Shown piece after piece: positions 28,813-38,456 of a stretch of 64,000 nt of DNA; within the stretch, counting starts at the first letter, position 1; each line of letters begins with the position of its first letter. The notes under the pieces are model-generated. The model had not been told where the DNA came from and did no database searches. It saw nothing but the letters and a program-made list of their open reading frames with translations. A program made the position numbers and the translations under genes. The DNA is from an uncultured Flavobacteriales bacterium (lineage in GTDB: Bacteria; Bacteroidota; Bacteroidia; Flavobacteriales_D; Crocinitomicaceae), in NCBI GenBank assembly GCA_903945495.1, contig CAJAVU010000021.1, forward strand, positions 186,001 through 250,000, in the 5' to 3' direction.

Positions 28813-28905
28813 ATGACAACAACACTCATTATCGTCATTACAGTTATTGTTCTGCATTTTGCAGTTGGAATATACTTTTTGGTTAAAAAACTCGGTAAGA
28901 AATAA
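28813..28905 (+). CDS. Small membrane protein (30 aa), hypothetical; not in ORF track
   Basis: Hand translation: MTTTLIIVITVIVLHFAVGIYFLVKKLGKK*. One long hydrophobic helix followed by a basic tail. Confidence 0.45.
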   Translation: MTTTLIIVITVIVLHFAVGIYFLVKKLGKK

Positions 28906-28937
28906 TTTTGACGTTGTTTTAATTAATCGAACTCAGG

Positions 28938-29300
28938 TTATAAAACAATAAATTTCTTCATCGTACGCTGTTCCTGAAAATTGATTGAGCAGACAAAAGA
29001 TCCTTGCGGCAAGTCGGTCAATTCTACTTTTCCACTTTCACCAATTTCCCACGTTCCAACATAGGTTCCTTCAATACTGTAAACAGTCACTTTAGCACCA
29101 TTTTGCCCCTCCACAAACAAGTTTCCTTGCGATGGATTTGGATAAACGGCAACATCGAGTGTCATTAATTGACGTGATTCAGCAACCTTTTCAATTGAGT
29201 TTGGAGAAGACTCAAATTCAGTTCCTTTCAAATGGTTTTGTTCTTGTGCAAAATAAGCCCCGCTCATCCCGATGCACGCTACTAAGGCAATTGCTTTCAT
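28938..29300 (-). CDS. Short secreted protein with T9SS type A sorting domain
   Basis: 'LDVAVYPNPSQGNLFVEGQNGAKVTVYSIEGTYVGTW...LPQGSFVCSINFQEQRTMKKFIVL'. Confidence 0.8.
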   Translation of the reverse strand: MKAIALVACIGMSGAYFAQEQNHLKGTEFESSPNSIEKVAESRQLMTLDVAVYPNPSQGNLFVEGQNGAKVTVYSIEGTYVGTWEIGESGKVELTDLPQGSFVCSINFQEQRTMKKFIVL

Positions 29301-29429
29301 TGTTTCTAGTTTCCCTTAAAACACCTTGTTAGAAAAACGTTACACATTCCTTGCAAAATGCCAAATTTTAACACTTATGTAAAATCAATCTAAATAAGAA
29401 CTAAAACGCTATTGCTTTGTTCTAACTAT

Positions 29430-29437
29430 TAAATTTG
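29430..29437 (+). promoter_or_regulatory. Candidate -7 box of the sdh operon
   Basis: TAAATTTG 24 bp upstream of the sdhC ATG at 29461. Confidence 0.45.
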
Positions 29438-29460
29438 TAACCGTTAACAAAAATTTTAAT

Positions 29461-30126
29461 ATGAGCAATTCTACATTACTAAAGTCTTCCATAGCAAAGA
29501 AAATTGCGATGGCGCTATCGGGACTTTTTTTGATTTCATTTTTATCACTCCATTTTTTCATCAATTTAATGTCAGTTTTTAGTGCTGATGTATTTAACTC
29601 GATGTCGCATTTTATGGGTTACAACCCGGTAATTCAATTTTTAATGCAACCGATTTTAATTGTGGGGGTTATTTTCCACTTTGTAATGGGTTTTGTGTTG
29701 GAAATTAAAAACAGAAACGCACGAACTGTTGCTTATGTTAAGTTCAACGGCGCTGCGAATTCATCATGGGCTTCAAGAAACATGATTATTTCAGGATTAG
29801 TTGTATTGGCATTCTTAGGATTGCACATGTACGATTTTTGGGCACACGAAGTAGTTTACAAATATGTTGATGCTAAAGCAATCGACACTACACGTTATTA
29901 CAGTGAATTAGTTGCGAAATTTGAAAGTCCTGTTCGTACAGTTTTATATTCGTTGGCATTTGTACTTCTTGCATTACACTTGTGGCATGGCTTTAATTCT
30001 TCGTTTCAATCTGTTGGATTTAACAACAAATACTCGAAAAAACTACATAAACTAGGATATGCATTTGCAATTATAGTTCCTGTTGGATTTATTTTCATTG
30101 CATTGTTTCATCACTTCAATAATTAA
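29461..30126 (+). CDS. sdhC: Succinate dehydrogenase cytochrome b subunit
   Basis: 221 aa, 5-TM b558-type: 'SSIAKKIAMALSGLFLISFLSLHFFINLM', 'LHLWHGFNSSFQSVGFNN'; directly upstream of sdhA. Confidence 0.94.
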   Translation: MSNSTLLKSSIAKKIAMALSGLFLISFLSLHFFINLMSVFSADVFNSMSHFMGYNPVIQFLMQPILIVGVIFHFVMGFVLEIKNRNARTVAYVKFNGAANSSWASRNMIISGLVVLAFLGLHMYDFWAHEVVYKYVDAKAIDTTRYYSELVAKFESPVRTVLYSLAFVLLALHLWHGFNSSFQSVGFNNKYSKKLHKLGYAFAIIVPVGFIFIALFHHFNN

Positions 30127-30217
30127 TATCAATAAAATATGAATTGAGCATTACTTAATTGAAAGGAACTTTTAAGAAATGCGAATTACATCTTGACGTT
30201 TAAATACAGATCAAAAT

Positions 30218-32227
30218 ATGAAATTAGATTCTAAAATACCAGAAGGTCACATTTCTCAGAAATGGACAGACTATAAAGATCATTTAAAACTTGTTGCACC
30301 AAACAACCGTCCAAAAATTGACATTATTGTTGTTGGAACTGGTTTGGCTGGAGCATCTGCTGCTGCTTCACTTGGTGAAATGGGATACAATGTAAAAGCA
30401 TTTTGTTTTCAAGATTCTCCACGTCGTGCACACTCAATCGCTGCACAAGGAGGTATAAATGCTGCAAAAAATTACCAAAATGACGGTGACTCAATTTTCC
30501 GTTTATTTTACGATACAATTAAAGGTGGTGACTACCGTGCACGTGAAGCAAACGTTCATCGTTTAGCTGAGGTTTCTGGAAACATCATTGACCAATGTGT
30601 TGCGCAAGGTGTTCCTTTTGCTCGTGAGTACGGTGGTTTATTGGATAACCGTTCATTCGGTGGAACACAAGTTCAACGTACATTCTACGCAGCTGGACAA
30701 ACAGGACAACAATTATTATTAGGAGCTTATTCAGCGCTTTCTCGTCAAATTGGTTTAGGACGTGTTAAAATGTACAACCGTCACGAGATGCTTGACATTG
30801 TTAAAGTAGATGGAAAAGCACGCGGAATTATTGCTCGTAACTTGGTAACAGGTGAACTTGAGCGTCATTCAGCACATGCTGTGATTATTGCATCAGGAGG
30901 ATACGGAAACGTATATTTCTTATCAACAAATGCAATGGGATCGAACGTAACTGCAGCTTGGAAGGTTCACAAAAAAGGAGCTTTCTTCGCAAATCCTTGT
31001 TATGTACAAATTCACCCTACTTGTATTCCAGTTCACGGAACAAACCAATCGAAATTGACATTGATGTCAGAATCATTGCGTAACTCTGGACGTATCTGGG
31101 TACCGAAGAAAAAAGAAGATGCTGAAGCAATCAGAGCTGGGAAATTGAAACCAACTCAAATTGCAGAAGAAGATAGAGATTATTACTTAGAAAGAAGATA
31201 CCCTGCGTTTGGTAACTTGGTTCCACGTGACGTTGCTTCACGTGCAGCGAAAGAGCGTTGTGATGCTGGTTACGGAATCGAAGCAAATGATACAAACGAA
31301 GGTGTTTACTTAGATTTCTCATCAGAAATCAAAGCAAAAGGAAAACAAGCTGCTTATGCTGCTGGTGATCACAATCCTTCTGAGGCAAAAATCATTGAAT
31401 TAGGTAAAAAATGGGTTGAAAGTAAATACGGAAACTTGTTCCAGATGTATGAAAAAATTACAGATGAGAACCCGTATGAAACACCTATGAAAATTTATCC
31501 AGCTGTTCACTACACAATGGGTGGTGTTTGGGTTGATTACAACTTACAATCAACAATTCCTGGATGTTTCGTTGCTGGAGAGGCAAACTTCTCTGACCAC
31601 GGAGCAAATCGTTTAGGTGCTTCTGCTTTAATGCAAGGTTTGGCTGACGGTTATTTCGTTTTACCGTATACAGTTTCTGATTATTTAGCGAATGAAATTC
31701 GTACTGGTTCAATCCCAACAGATTTACCAGAATTCGTTGAGGCTGAAAACAGCGTAAAATCATTAATTGATAAATTCTTGAACAACAATGGAACAAAATC
31801 TGTAGATCACTTCCACAAACGTTTAGGATTAATCATGTGGAACAAAGTTGGAATGGGACGCAGTGAGCAATCATTAACAGAGGCGATTTCAGAAATTGCA
31901 GCGCTTCGTGAAGAGTTCTACAAAGATGTTTTTGTTCCTGGTGACGCAAACGAAATGAATCCTGAATTGGAGAAAGCACTTCGTGTTGCCGACTTTATGG
32001 AGTTAGGACAATTAATGGCGAAAGACGGTTTACAACGTAAAGAATCGTGTGGTGGTCACTTCCGTGAGGAATACCAAGATGCTGAAGGTGAAACATTGAG
32101 AGATGATGAAAACTTCAAATTCGTTGGAGCTTGGGAATACAAAGGTGAAGACATTAATCAGTCTGAATTGCACAAAGAAGCATTGAACTATGAGTTCATT
32201 AAAATTGCTGCACGTAACTACAAATAA
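30218..32227 (+). CDS. sdhA: Succinate dehydrogenase/fumarate reductase flavoprotein subunit
   Basis: '[51 protein letters not shown]', '[50 protein letters not shown]'. Confidence 0.97.
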   Translation: MKLDSKIPEGHISQKWTDYKDHLKLVAPNNRPKIDIIVVGTGLAGASAAASLGEMGYNVKAFCFQDSPRRAHSIAAQGGINAAKNYQNDGDSIFRLFYDTIKGGDYRAREANVHRLAEVSGNIIDQCVAQGVPFAREYGGLLDNRSFGGTQVQRTFYAAGQTGQQLLLGAYSALSRQIGLGRVKMYNRHEMLDIVKVDGKARGIIARNLVTGELERHSAHAVIIASGGYGNVYFLSTNAMGSNVTAAWKVHKKGAFFANPCYVQIHPTCIPVHGTNQSKLTLMSESLRNSGRIWVPKKKEDAEAIRAGKLKPTQIAEEDRDYYLERRYPAFGNLVPRDVASRAAKERCDAGYGIEANDTNEGVYLDFSSEIKAKGKQAAYAAGDHNPSEAKIIELGKKWVESKYGNLFQMYEKITDENPYETPMKIYPAVHYTMGGVWVDYNLQSTIPGCFVAGEANFSDHGANRLGASALMQGLADGYFVLPYTVSDYLANEIRTGSIPTDLPEFVEAENSVKSLIDKFLNNNGTKSVDHFHKRLGLIMWNKVGMGRSEQSLTEAISEIAALREEFYKDVFVPGDANEMNPELEKALRVADFMELGQLMAKDGLQRKESCGGHFREEYQDAEGETLRDDENFKFVGAWEYKGEDINQSELHKEALNYEFIKIAARNYK

Positions 32228-32248
32228 GGCATTAGAAGGTAGTTATTA

Positions 32249-32264
32249 GGCATTAGTAAAGAGT
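32249..32264. repeat. Left arm of imperfect inverted repeat flanking the four-helix-bundle gene
   Basis: GGCATTAGTAAAGAGT at 32249-32264 versus the reverse complement of 32663-32678 (GGCAATAGGCAAGAGT): 13 of 16 match. A second GGCATTAG occurs at 32228-32235. Confidence 0.5.
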
Positions 32265-32269
32265 TAACA

Positions 32270-32641
32270 TTGGCAGAAATTAAAACATATAAAGATTTAT
32301 TAATTTGGCAAAAAGGAATTTTATTGGCAGAGCATGCTTATGTTCTTACAAAAGATTTTCCTCAAGATGAGATTTATTCATTGACAAATCAAATTAAACG
32401 ATCAGCTGTTTCAATTTCGAGTAATATTGCTGAAGGATACGGACGTAATTCTACAAAGAGCTATGTGAACTTTTTAAAAATTGCACGTGGATCACTTTAC
32501 GAATTAGAAACACAGTTAATTCTTGCTGATAAATTCAACTTCATTTCAGATAAAGCAATGTTAAAAGAAGTTTTTTCAGAAATTGAAGAGGAAAGTAAAA
32601 TGCTAAATTCATTTATAAAAAAAGTAGATAACATTAATTGA
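32270..32641 (+). CDS. Four helix bundle protein (S23 rRNA-intervening-sequence/IVP-like)
   Basis: 'YKDLLIWQKGILLAEHAYVLTKDFPQDEIYSLTNQIKRSAVSISSNIAEGYGRNSTKSYVNFLKIARGSLYELETQLILA' is the diagnostic family signature. Start codon is TTG. Confidence 0.93.
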   Translation: MAEIKTYKDLLIWQKGILLAEHAYVLTKDFPQDEIYSLTNQIKRSAVSISSNIAEGYGRNSTKSYVNFLKIARGSLYELETQLILADKFNFISDKAMLKEVFSEIEEESKMLNSFIKKVDNIN

Positions 32642-32662
32642 GTGGTTTTGGGAATGGGCATC

Positions 32663-32678
32663 ACTCTTGCCTATTGCC
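32663..32678. repeat. Right arm of imperfect inverted repeat flanking the four-helix-bundle gene
   Basis: ACTCTTGCCTATTGCC; reverse complement aligns with 32249-32264. Confidence 0.5.
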
Positions 32679-32701
32679 AAACAACTAAAAACTGATTAAA
32701 T

Positions 32702-33463
32702 ATGGCATCAAAAACAATCAATATCACCCTTAAAATCTGGCGTCAGAAAAATGCTAACGCAAAGGGAAGTATGGAAACATACAAATTGGATAACGTTTCA
32801 ACGGATAGTTCATTCTTGGAAATGTTGGATCAATTGAATGAACAATTAATAAATGAGCGTCAAGAGCCAATCGCTTTTGATCACGATTGTAGAGAAGGAA
32901 TTTGTGGAATGTGTTCATTGTATATCAATGGTGAAGCGCACGGACCAGATAGAGCTGTAACTACATGTCAATTGCACATGCGGAAATTCAAAGATGGTGA
33001 GACAATCTATATCGAACCTTGGAGAGCTAAAGCATTCCCTGTAATCAAAGATTTAGTGGTTGACAGAAGTGCATTCGATCGTATTCAACAAGCTGGAGGA
33101 TTCGTTTCTGTGAACACATCTGGTAGAACAATGGATGCGAACGCTATTCCAATTGCAAAAGTTGACGCTGACAAAGCCTTTGAAGCAGCGACTTGTATTG
33201 GATGTGGAGCGTGTGTTGCAACATGTAAAAACTCTTCTGCGATGCTATTCGTTTCTGCTAAAGTTTCTCAAATGGCTTTATTACCACAAGGGAAAGTTGA
33301 AGCAACACAACGTGTATTGAACATGGTTAAGCAAATGGACGAAGAAGGATTTGGTAACTGTACAAACACAGGAGCTTGTGAAGTTGAATGTCCAAAAGAA
33401 ATCTCTTTAGAGAACATTGCGCGCATGAATCGTGAATACATGAAAGCATCTTTGAAATCTTAA
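32702..33463 (+). CDS. sdhB: Succinate dehydrogenase/fumarate reductase iron-sulfur subunit
   Basis: '[23 protein letters not shown]', '[19 protein letters not shown]', '[29 protein letters not shown]'. Confidence 0.97.
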   Translation: MASKTINITLKIWRQKNANAKGSMETYKLDNVSTDSSFLEMLDQLNEQLINERQEPIAFDHDCREGICGMCSLYINGEAHGPDRAVTTCQLHMRKFKDGETIYIEPWRAKAFPVIKDLVVDRSAFDRIQQAGGFVSVNTSGRTMDANAIPIAKVDADKAFEAATCIGCGACVATCKNSSAMLFVSAKVSQMALLPQGKVEATQRVLNMVKQMDEEGFGNCTNTGACEVECPKEISLENIARMNREYMKASLKS

Positions 33464-33487
33464 ATAAGTATTATTCTTCATAATTTA

Positions 33488-33521
33488 AAAACCGTCCTGC
33501 GCATGTTGGACGGTTTTTTTT
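33488..33521 (+). terminator. Rho-independent terminator after sdhB
   Basis: AAACCGTCC-TGCGCATGTT-GGACGGTTTTTTTT hairpin. Confidence 0.9.
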
Positions 33522-33615
33522 GCGTTTAAACCAACGCTTGTCCATAATTATTCGTTCTGAAGCATATACAATTATGAATTTTGTATTAATTTTAGTGCAA
33601 ATTAATTTTAAGCTT

Positions 33616-35418
33616 ATGAAAAAATTATTACTTGGAGTAGTTGCTTCCTTCTTTGCTTTAGAGGTAGTAGCTCAAGTTGTGGTTGCAGGTATTTCACCAG
33701 CATCGATACAACGCAATTTTACATTTGGTGTTCAAGCCGGAGCAGGCGGTTGGCCAGGAGAAACAGAAGATGGAACTTGGGGTTTAGCCTCTGATTTCAA
33801 CGTTGATGGTACGTATGTTCAAGGAGAATTAATTCTTATGAACGATGGTACGCCAGGAACTAACGCAACTTACGGAAACTTACTTTCTGAAGAAGGTTGT
33901 AACCCATCTCCTGCAGGTGCTTACGCTGGAAAAATTGTTGTTTTGAGAAGAAACACATGTGAATTCGGAACAAAAGCATTGAACGCTCAAAACGGTGGTG
34001 CATTAGCGGTTATTCTTGTAAACAGAGAAGATGCAGAAATTGGTATGTTAGGTGGAGTTGATGGTATCAATGTTACTATCCCGATGGTTGCAATTTCATC
34101 TTCAGATGGTAACCAATTAATTACTGAAATGGCAAGTGGTCCAGTTGTTATGTTTATCGGTAACAAATTCGGTATTTTCAACAACGACCTAGGATCTGAT
34201 CCAGGCAACACAATTATTGCTACGCAAGCAAGTACACCTTCTATTTTGGCACAAAATGGTACTGAATTTTCTTTCACACCAGGAATCCAAATCGTAAACT
34301 ACGGGTTAAACACGCAATCTGATATTTACGTAACAGCTACTGTTGCTGCACCAGGAAACCCAACTGCATATTCTGAAGTACTTGGTCCATTAACAATGAA
34401 CTACAAAGATACTGCTGCATTATTCGCAGGAAACCCTGACGCTTTCCCAGCACTTGCTTTGGCTTCTTATCCTGTAGGTGAATACACTTTAACGTATACT
34501 GTTTCTTTAGGTGTTAACACTGACGAAGCTCCAGGAGACAACGCATTTACATCTAAATTCTATGTTACTGAAGATATCTTCTCTTATGCACGTCACAATG
34601 CATCAGCAGGAGAACCAGTTGTAAATTCTTTCCCTAAAAACTATACACAAGGTTACAAATCTTGTATTCGTTTCAACGATGCAAATGCTGACCGTGCTGG
34701 AGTATTAGGTTTACACACTGCTGTGAGCATTGATACTTCACAATTTGCTTTAGGACAACAAATTCAATTATTTGGTTACAAATGGAATGATGCGGTAAAC
34801 ACATTAACTCCAGCTGCAACGTATGATGCGTTGGTTCAAGTTGCTTATGCTTCTTTTGATGCAATTGAAACTTCAGGTTTCTTAAATGGACAGGAAGTAT
34901 TTATTCCTTTCGAAACTCCATTCATTTTAGAGAACAACCAACTTTACTTATTCTGTGTTGTTACAGAAACTCCTGAGCCAGCATTCGGATATGACAATGG
35001 TGTTAACTACAACGCAAACATGGGTATTTCAAACAACGTAACATTCCCAATCTACATTGACAACACTGGAACAACAACTGACCAATGGTTCTCTGCTGGT
35101 TGGAATGGAAACCCTGCTCCATCAATCGGATTACAATTATTCCCTGCTGCTGAATTAGGTTTAACTGAAACTTCAACTATCGAAGCTAGTGTTTACCCTA
35201 ATCCAACAAATGATAACGTAACAATTACAGTGAATGCTAAAGGAGCAGGAAACTTAGTAGTTACTGACATCACAGGTAAAATCGTTATGAACAACGCTAT
35301 TTCTTTAGCTAATGGTCAATCAAATGTTAACATGTCTTCTTTAGAAGCTGGTTTATACATTTTCAACATTACTTTAGACAATGGAAAAACTGCACAGTTC
35401 AACGTTGTGAAAAAATAA
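33616..35418 (+). CDS. Secreted PA (protease-associated)-domain-containing protein with T9SS type A sorting domain
   Basis: Start reassigned from 33520 to MKKLLLGVVASFFALEVVAQ; 'GKIVVLRRNTCEFGTKALNAQNGGALAVILVNRED' is PA-like; C-terminal 'ASVYPNPTNDNVTITVNAKGAGNLVVTDITGKIV'. Confidence 0.85.
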   Translation: MKKLLLGVVASFFALEVVAQVVVAGISPASIQRNFTFGVQAGAGGWPGETEDGTWGLASDFNVDGTYVQGELILMNDGTPGTNATYGNLLSEEGCNPSPAGAYAGKIVVLRRNTCEFGTKALNAQNGGALAVILVNREDAEIGMLGGVDGINVTIPMVAISSSDGNQLITEMASGPVVMFIGNKFGIFNNDLGSDPGNTIIATQASTPSILAQNGTEFSFTPGIQIVNYGLNTQSDIYVTATVAAPGNPTAYSEVLGPLTMNYKDTAALFAGNPDAFPALALASYPVGEYTLTYTVSLGVNTDEAPGDNAFTSKFYVTEDIFSYARHNASAGEPVVNSFPKNYTQGYKSCIRFNDANADRAGVLGLHTAVSIDTSQFALGQQIQLFGYKWNDAVNTLTPAATYDALVQVAYASFDAIETSGFLNGQEVFIPFETPFILENNQLYLFCVVTETPEPAFGYDNGVNYNANMGISNNVTFPIYIDNTGTTTDQWFSAGWNGNPAPSIGLQLFPAAELGLTETSTIEASVYPNPTNDNVTITVNAKGAGNLVVTDITGKIVMNNAISLANGQSNVNMSSLEAGLYIFNITLDNGKTAQFNVVKK

Positions 35419-35436
35419 TTTCCTTATGGAAAAAAG

Positions 35437-35466
35437 AAAGGCTCGAAGTTTCTTCGGGCCTTTTTT
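35437..35466 (+). terminator. Rho-independent terminator
   Basis: AAGGCTCGAAG-TTT-CTTCGGGCCTTTTTT. Confidence 0.88.
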
Positions 35467-35474
35467 ATGCGCAC

Positions 35475-35506
35475 AAAAAAAGCTGATTCATTGTTTGAAT
35501 CAGCTT
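35475..35506 (-). terminator. Rho-independent terminator of the convergent gene
   Basis: Minus strand AAGCTGATTCAAACAATGAATCAGCTTTTTTT: 11-bp stem plus T run. Confidence 0.85.
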
Positions 35507-35535
35507 TCCCTTTCTTGCTTATGTTTACTACTTAC

Positions 35536-36354
35536 CTAAAAATTTAATGATAATCCGAATGTCAAAGGATACACTTCTGTTGTTTTAGCGGTATCGAACA
35601 ATGGTAAAAGGCTGTACGATGCAAACGCTCCCCAAGAACCGTAACCTAGGCGAACTGTTCCATCTAATTTGAATGAATTCAATCCATAAGTACCTTTCAG
35701 TTTTTCTTGGAATTCTTTTCCGTCATATTCACCAATTCTTTTTACACGAGAAGCGATACGAACACCACCGACAACACCTGCAGCTAAATAGAAACTTTTG
35801 TCTTCATCGGCATGTGTACAGAATTCAAGTAATACAGGAACCGTAAGATAAGCTGCACGTAATTTGTTTTTTGAATAAACATTTACCGTGTCAATGGTTG
35901 CAAATAAACTATCGCCTGTGGTTTGCAATAAATAATTGTCTTTGAAAGCTACTTGAGTAAAACTAAAACCTAAACCTGTTGTAACACCAAAATACTGTTT
36001 CGCAATTGCAAATTTATGCTCTAAAACATTCACATTCCATGTCATTGAACGAGCAGGATCATTTTTCCAATAAGGATAATTATCAAAATTGGTGTTCATG
36101 TCTTTGTTTAACAACATACTGAATCCCATGTCAACCCCTGCCCAATGTGCTTCAAATCGTTCTTTTTCATCCTCGTCAGGAATGGCATCCAACGTATCGA
36201 TCTCGCCTTCATCTTCCAAATCCTCATTTGAATGATCAACCAAAATGATTTCTATTTTACCCATATTCACACGTGTTGTGTCAGGATTAAGCTCTTCTTG
36301 TCCAAACAAGGTAGTGCTCAGTAAGAAAATCGATGTGTAAATAATTGTTTTCAT
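35536..36354 (-). CDS. Outer membrane beta-barrel protein (PorT-like), hypothetical
   Basis: Signal peptide 'MKTIIYTSIFLLSTTLFGQ'; 'YFGVTTGLGFSFTQVAFKDNY...LRAAYLTVPVLLEFCTHADEDKSFYLAAGVVGGVRI' barrel pattern ending in F. Confidence 0.75.
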   Translation of the reverse strand: MKTIIYTSIFLLSTTLFGQEELNPDTTRVNMGKIEIILVDHSNEDLEDEGEIDTLDAIPDEDEKERFEAHWAGVDMGFSMLLNKDMNTNFDNYPYWKNDPARSMTWNVNVLEHKFAIAKQYFGVTTGLGFSFTQVAFKDNYLLQTTGDSLFATIDTVNVYSKNKLRAAYLTVPVLLEFCTHADEDKSFYLAAGVVGGVRIASRVKRIGEYDGKEFQEKLKGTYGLNSFKLDGTVRLGYGSWGAFASYSLLPLFDTAKTTEVYPLTFGLSLNF

Positions 36355-36459
36355 AACTTTTGATTTTAAGTCGTTTTAAAGTGTTTTACCCTTTTTTTGA
36401 GGTAAGACTATCAACTTAAATAAAAGTTACAGCAAACGTGAAAAAAATATAAAAAAGTG

Positions 36460-36837
36460 CTATTCCCAGTCAACCAAGAAGTCGTCGATTTCTCTTCGAT
36501 CCTTTTTCGATGGTTTTCCACTGCCGTTTTGACGATATACTTGCTGTGATAATTGGTAGGTTTTAAATTTTTCTATTTCTTCAAGAGGAGTTGTATCAAT
36601 CAGATAATCAGCAACCAATTTGGCGCCTACTCTTTTATCCAATAATTGAAGAACTTTAAACGAAAAGGTAGCAGTGTTTTTAGAAATGCTAATTACATCT
36701 CCAACTTTCGGTTCTTTCGCTGGTTTAATTTGTTGTCCATTCACCTTGATTCGACCTTTAGACAATTCTTCCGATGCTTGTGAACGCGTTTTTGCCAAGC
36801 GAACAGCCCAAATATACTTATCCCATCTCAAGCTCAT
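36460..36837 (-). CDS. S4-domain RNA-binding protein (Hsp15-like)
   Basis: 'MSLRWDKYIWAVRLAKTRSQASEELSKGRIKVNGQQIKPAKEPKVGDVISI'. Confidence 0.9.
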   Translation of the reverse strand: MSLRWDKYIWAVRLAKTRSQASEELSKGRIKVNGQQIKPAKEPKVGDVISISKNTATFSFKVLQLLDKRVGAKLVADYLIDTTPLEEIEKFKTYQLSQQVYRQNGSGKPSKKDRREIDDFLVDWE

Positions 36838-37171
36838 TTCTAACTTTTTTAGGAAGTGAATTATAAATTAACGAATACGAATGGTCAATTAATTCAAGAA
36901 TCAATTCGTCCGACACATCTTCTTGAACTGAAACAGTATTCCAATGTGTTTTGTTCATGTGCCAACCAGGTTGTATTCCCATATAACGCTCACGAAGGTC
37001 GATTGATTTTTCTGGATCTGCTTTTAAATTGATTCCAGTGAAATTATCAATATCACTTAGAGCAAACATTTTTCCCCCAACCTTCAACACATGTGTAGAA
37101 GCATCAAAAGGAAAGCCTTCTGTAACAAAAGGCTTTCTTAAACAATATTCACGAAAAAATTCAAATGTCAT
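36818..37171 (-). CDS. MmcQ/YjbR family protein
   Basis: 'EGFPFDASTHVLKVGGKMFALSDID...INLKADPEKSIDLRERYMGIQPGWHMNKTHWNTVSV'. Confidence 0.92.
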   Translation of the reverse strand: MTFEFFREYCLRKPFVTEGFPFDASTHVLKVGGKMFALSDIDNFTGINLKADPEKSIDLRERYMGIQPGWHMNKTHWNTVSVQEDVSDELILELIDHSYSLIYNSLPKKVRNELEMG

Positions 37172-37176
37172 TTTAC

Positions 37177-38283
37177 TTAATGCATTGCTGGGGCATTATC
37201 AAAATTACCCAATTGATATAACATCTTAGTATGATCAGATAATGCTTGTCCAAATGTTTTATACGAATGATAAGGTAACTTAAATTCTTCAGCAGTTTCT
37301 TTTACAATTTTAGAAATAGAACTGTAATGAATATGGCAAATATTTGGAAATAAATGATGTTCAACTTGATAATTCAAACCGCCAACATACCACGAAAACA
37401 ACTTAGCACCAGGAGCAAAATTTGCCGTATTGTACAATTGACTAACCGCCCAATCCGCATCAATATTTCCAGAATCGTCTGGCATTGGATAATCAGAAGT
37501 TGGAACAACGTGTGCCGGTTGGAAAATGATTCCCAAAATAAATCCAGCAATAAATTGCATTACTAAAAACCCTAGAATTGTAAAATACCAAGGTGCTGGT
37601 GATAACCATATTGGTAAACCAAAGATCATTGCAGCATACAAGGTTTTAGAAATTATAATTCTTGTCAACAATTTTCCATACGTTAATTTTTGAGTACCAA
37701 GAAGACCAAGCTTATTGTAGCGAGCTGCTTGTTTATAATCTTTTGTTGTACACCAAACCAATGTCATCAAACAGTAAAGAAAATAGGCATAAATATGTTG
37801 GTATTTATGCATAGGTTTTCTTTCTTCATGGGGAGTAAATCGCATAACAGGTCCTGGATTGATGTCCTCATCAAAACCTGTTACGTTTGTGTACGTGTGA
37901 TGTAAAATATTGTGCTGAATTCTCCAGTTCGCGTCAACACCACCAAGAAAATATAAGATTGAACCAACGAATGTATTAACACCCTCTTTGTTTGAATACG
38001 CTCCGTGATTTGCATCATGCATCACAGAAAGACCTAGACCTGCCATACCAAATCCCATTAACATCCACATCCCTATAATGAACCATGTATTTGATGCATA
38101 AGTAAGAATGATGGTAAAAGGAACGAAATACAAAAGCAACATAAAAATCGTCTTGAAAACCATTTTAGAATTTGCATAACGCGTAATATTCTTTTCTTTA
38201 AAGTATTCATTTACGCGCTGGCGCAATACTTTATAGAATTCTTCGTTGTGGTTTCTTGCGAATTTTATATCTGAAAAATTCAT
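37177..38283 (-). CDS. Membrane fatty acid desaturase (acyl-CoA desaturase-like)
   Basis: His boxes 'HDANHGAYS', 'QHNILHHTYTN', 'GGLNYQVEHHLFPNICHIHY'. Confidence 0.94.
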   Translation of the reverse strand: MNFSDIKFARNHNEEFYKVLRQRVNEYFKEKNITRYANSKMVFKTIFMLLLYFVPFTIILTYASNTWFIIGMWMLMGFGMAGLGLSVMHDANHGAYSNKEGVNTFVGSILYFLGGVDANWRIQHNILHHTYTNVTGFDEDINPGPVMRFTPHEERKPMHKYQHIYAYFLYCLMTLVWCTTKDYKQAARYNKLGLLGTQKLTYGKLLTRIIISKTLYAAMIFGLPIWLSPAPWYFTILGFLVMQFIAGFILGIIFQPAHVVPTSDYPMPDDSGNIDADWAVSQLYNTANFAPGAKLFSWYVGGLNYQVEHHLFPNICHIHYSSISKIVKETAEEFKLPYHSYKTFGQALSDHTKMLYQLGNFDNAPAMH

Positions 38284-38456
38284 AGATCTAACTTTTTTGT
38301 TTTTTCAAATTTAACAAAATATTAACGGAAATTTTTATTTTCCAAGATTATCAACGCAAGCTTGTCATAAACTTCATTTTGTAAATCCAATCAAAACATT
38401 TTAATCTCTACTTTTGTTTTAAACGTACACAACAATACATTTCATACTAACTTATT

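Noticed and set aside
31224-31255. CACGTG cores in sdhA (GGTTCCACGTGACGTT, GCTTCACGTGCAGC)
   Set aside because: Only half-site similarity, explained by codons in a conserved protein.
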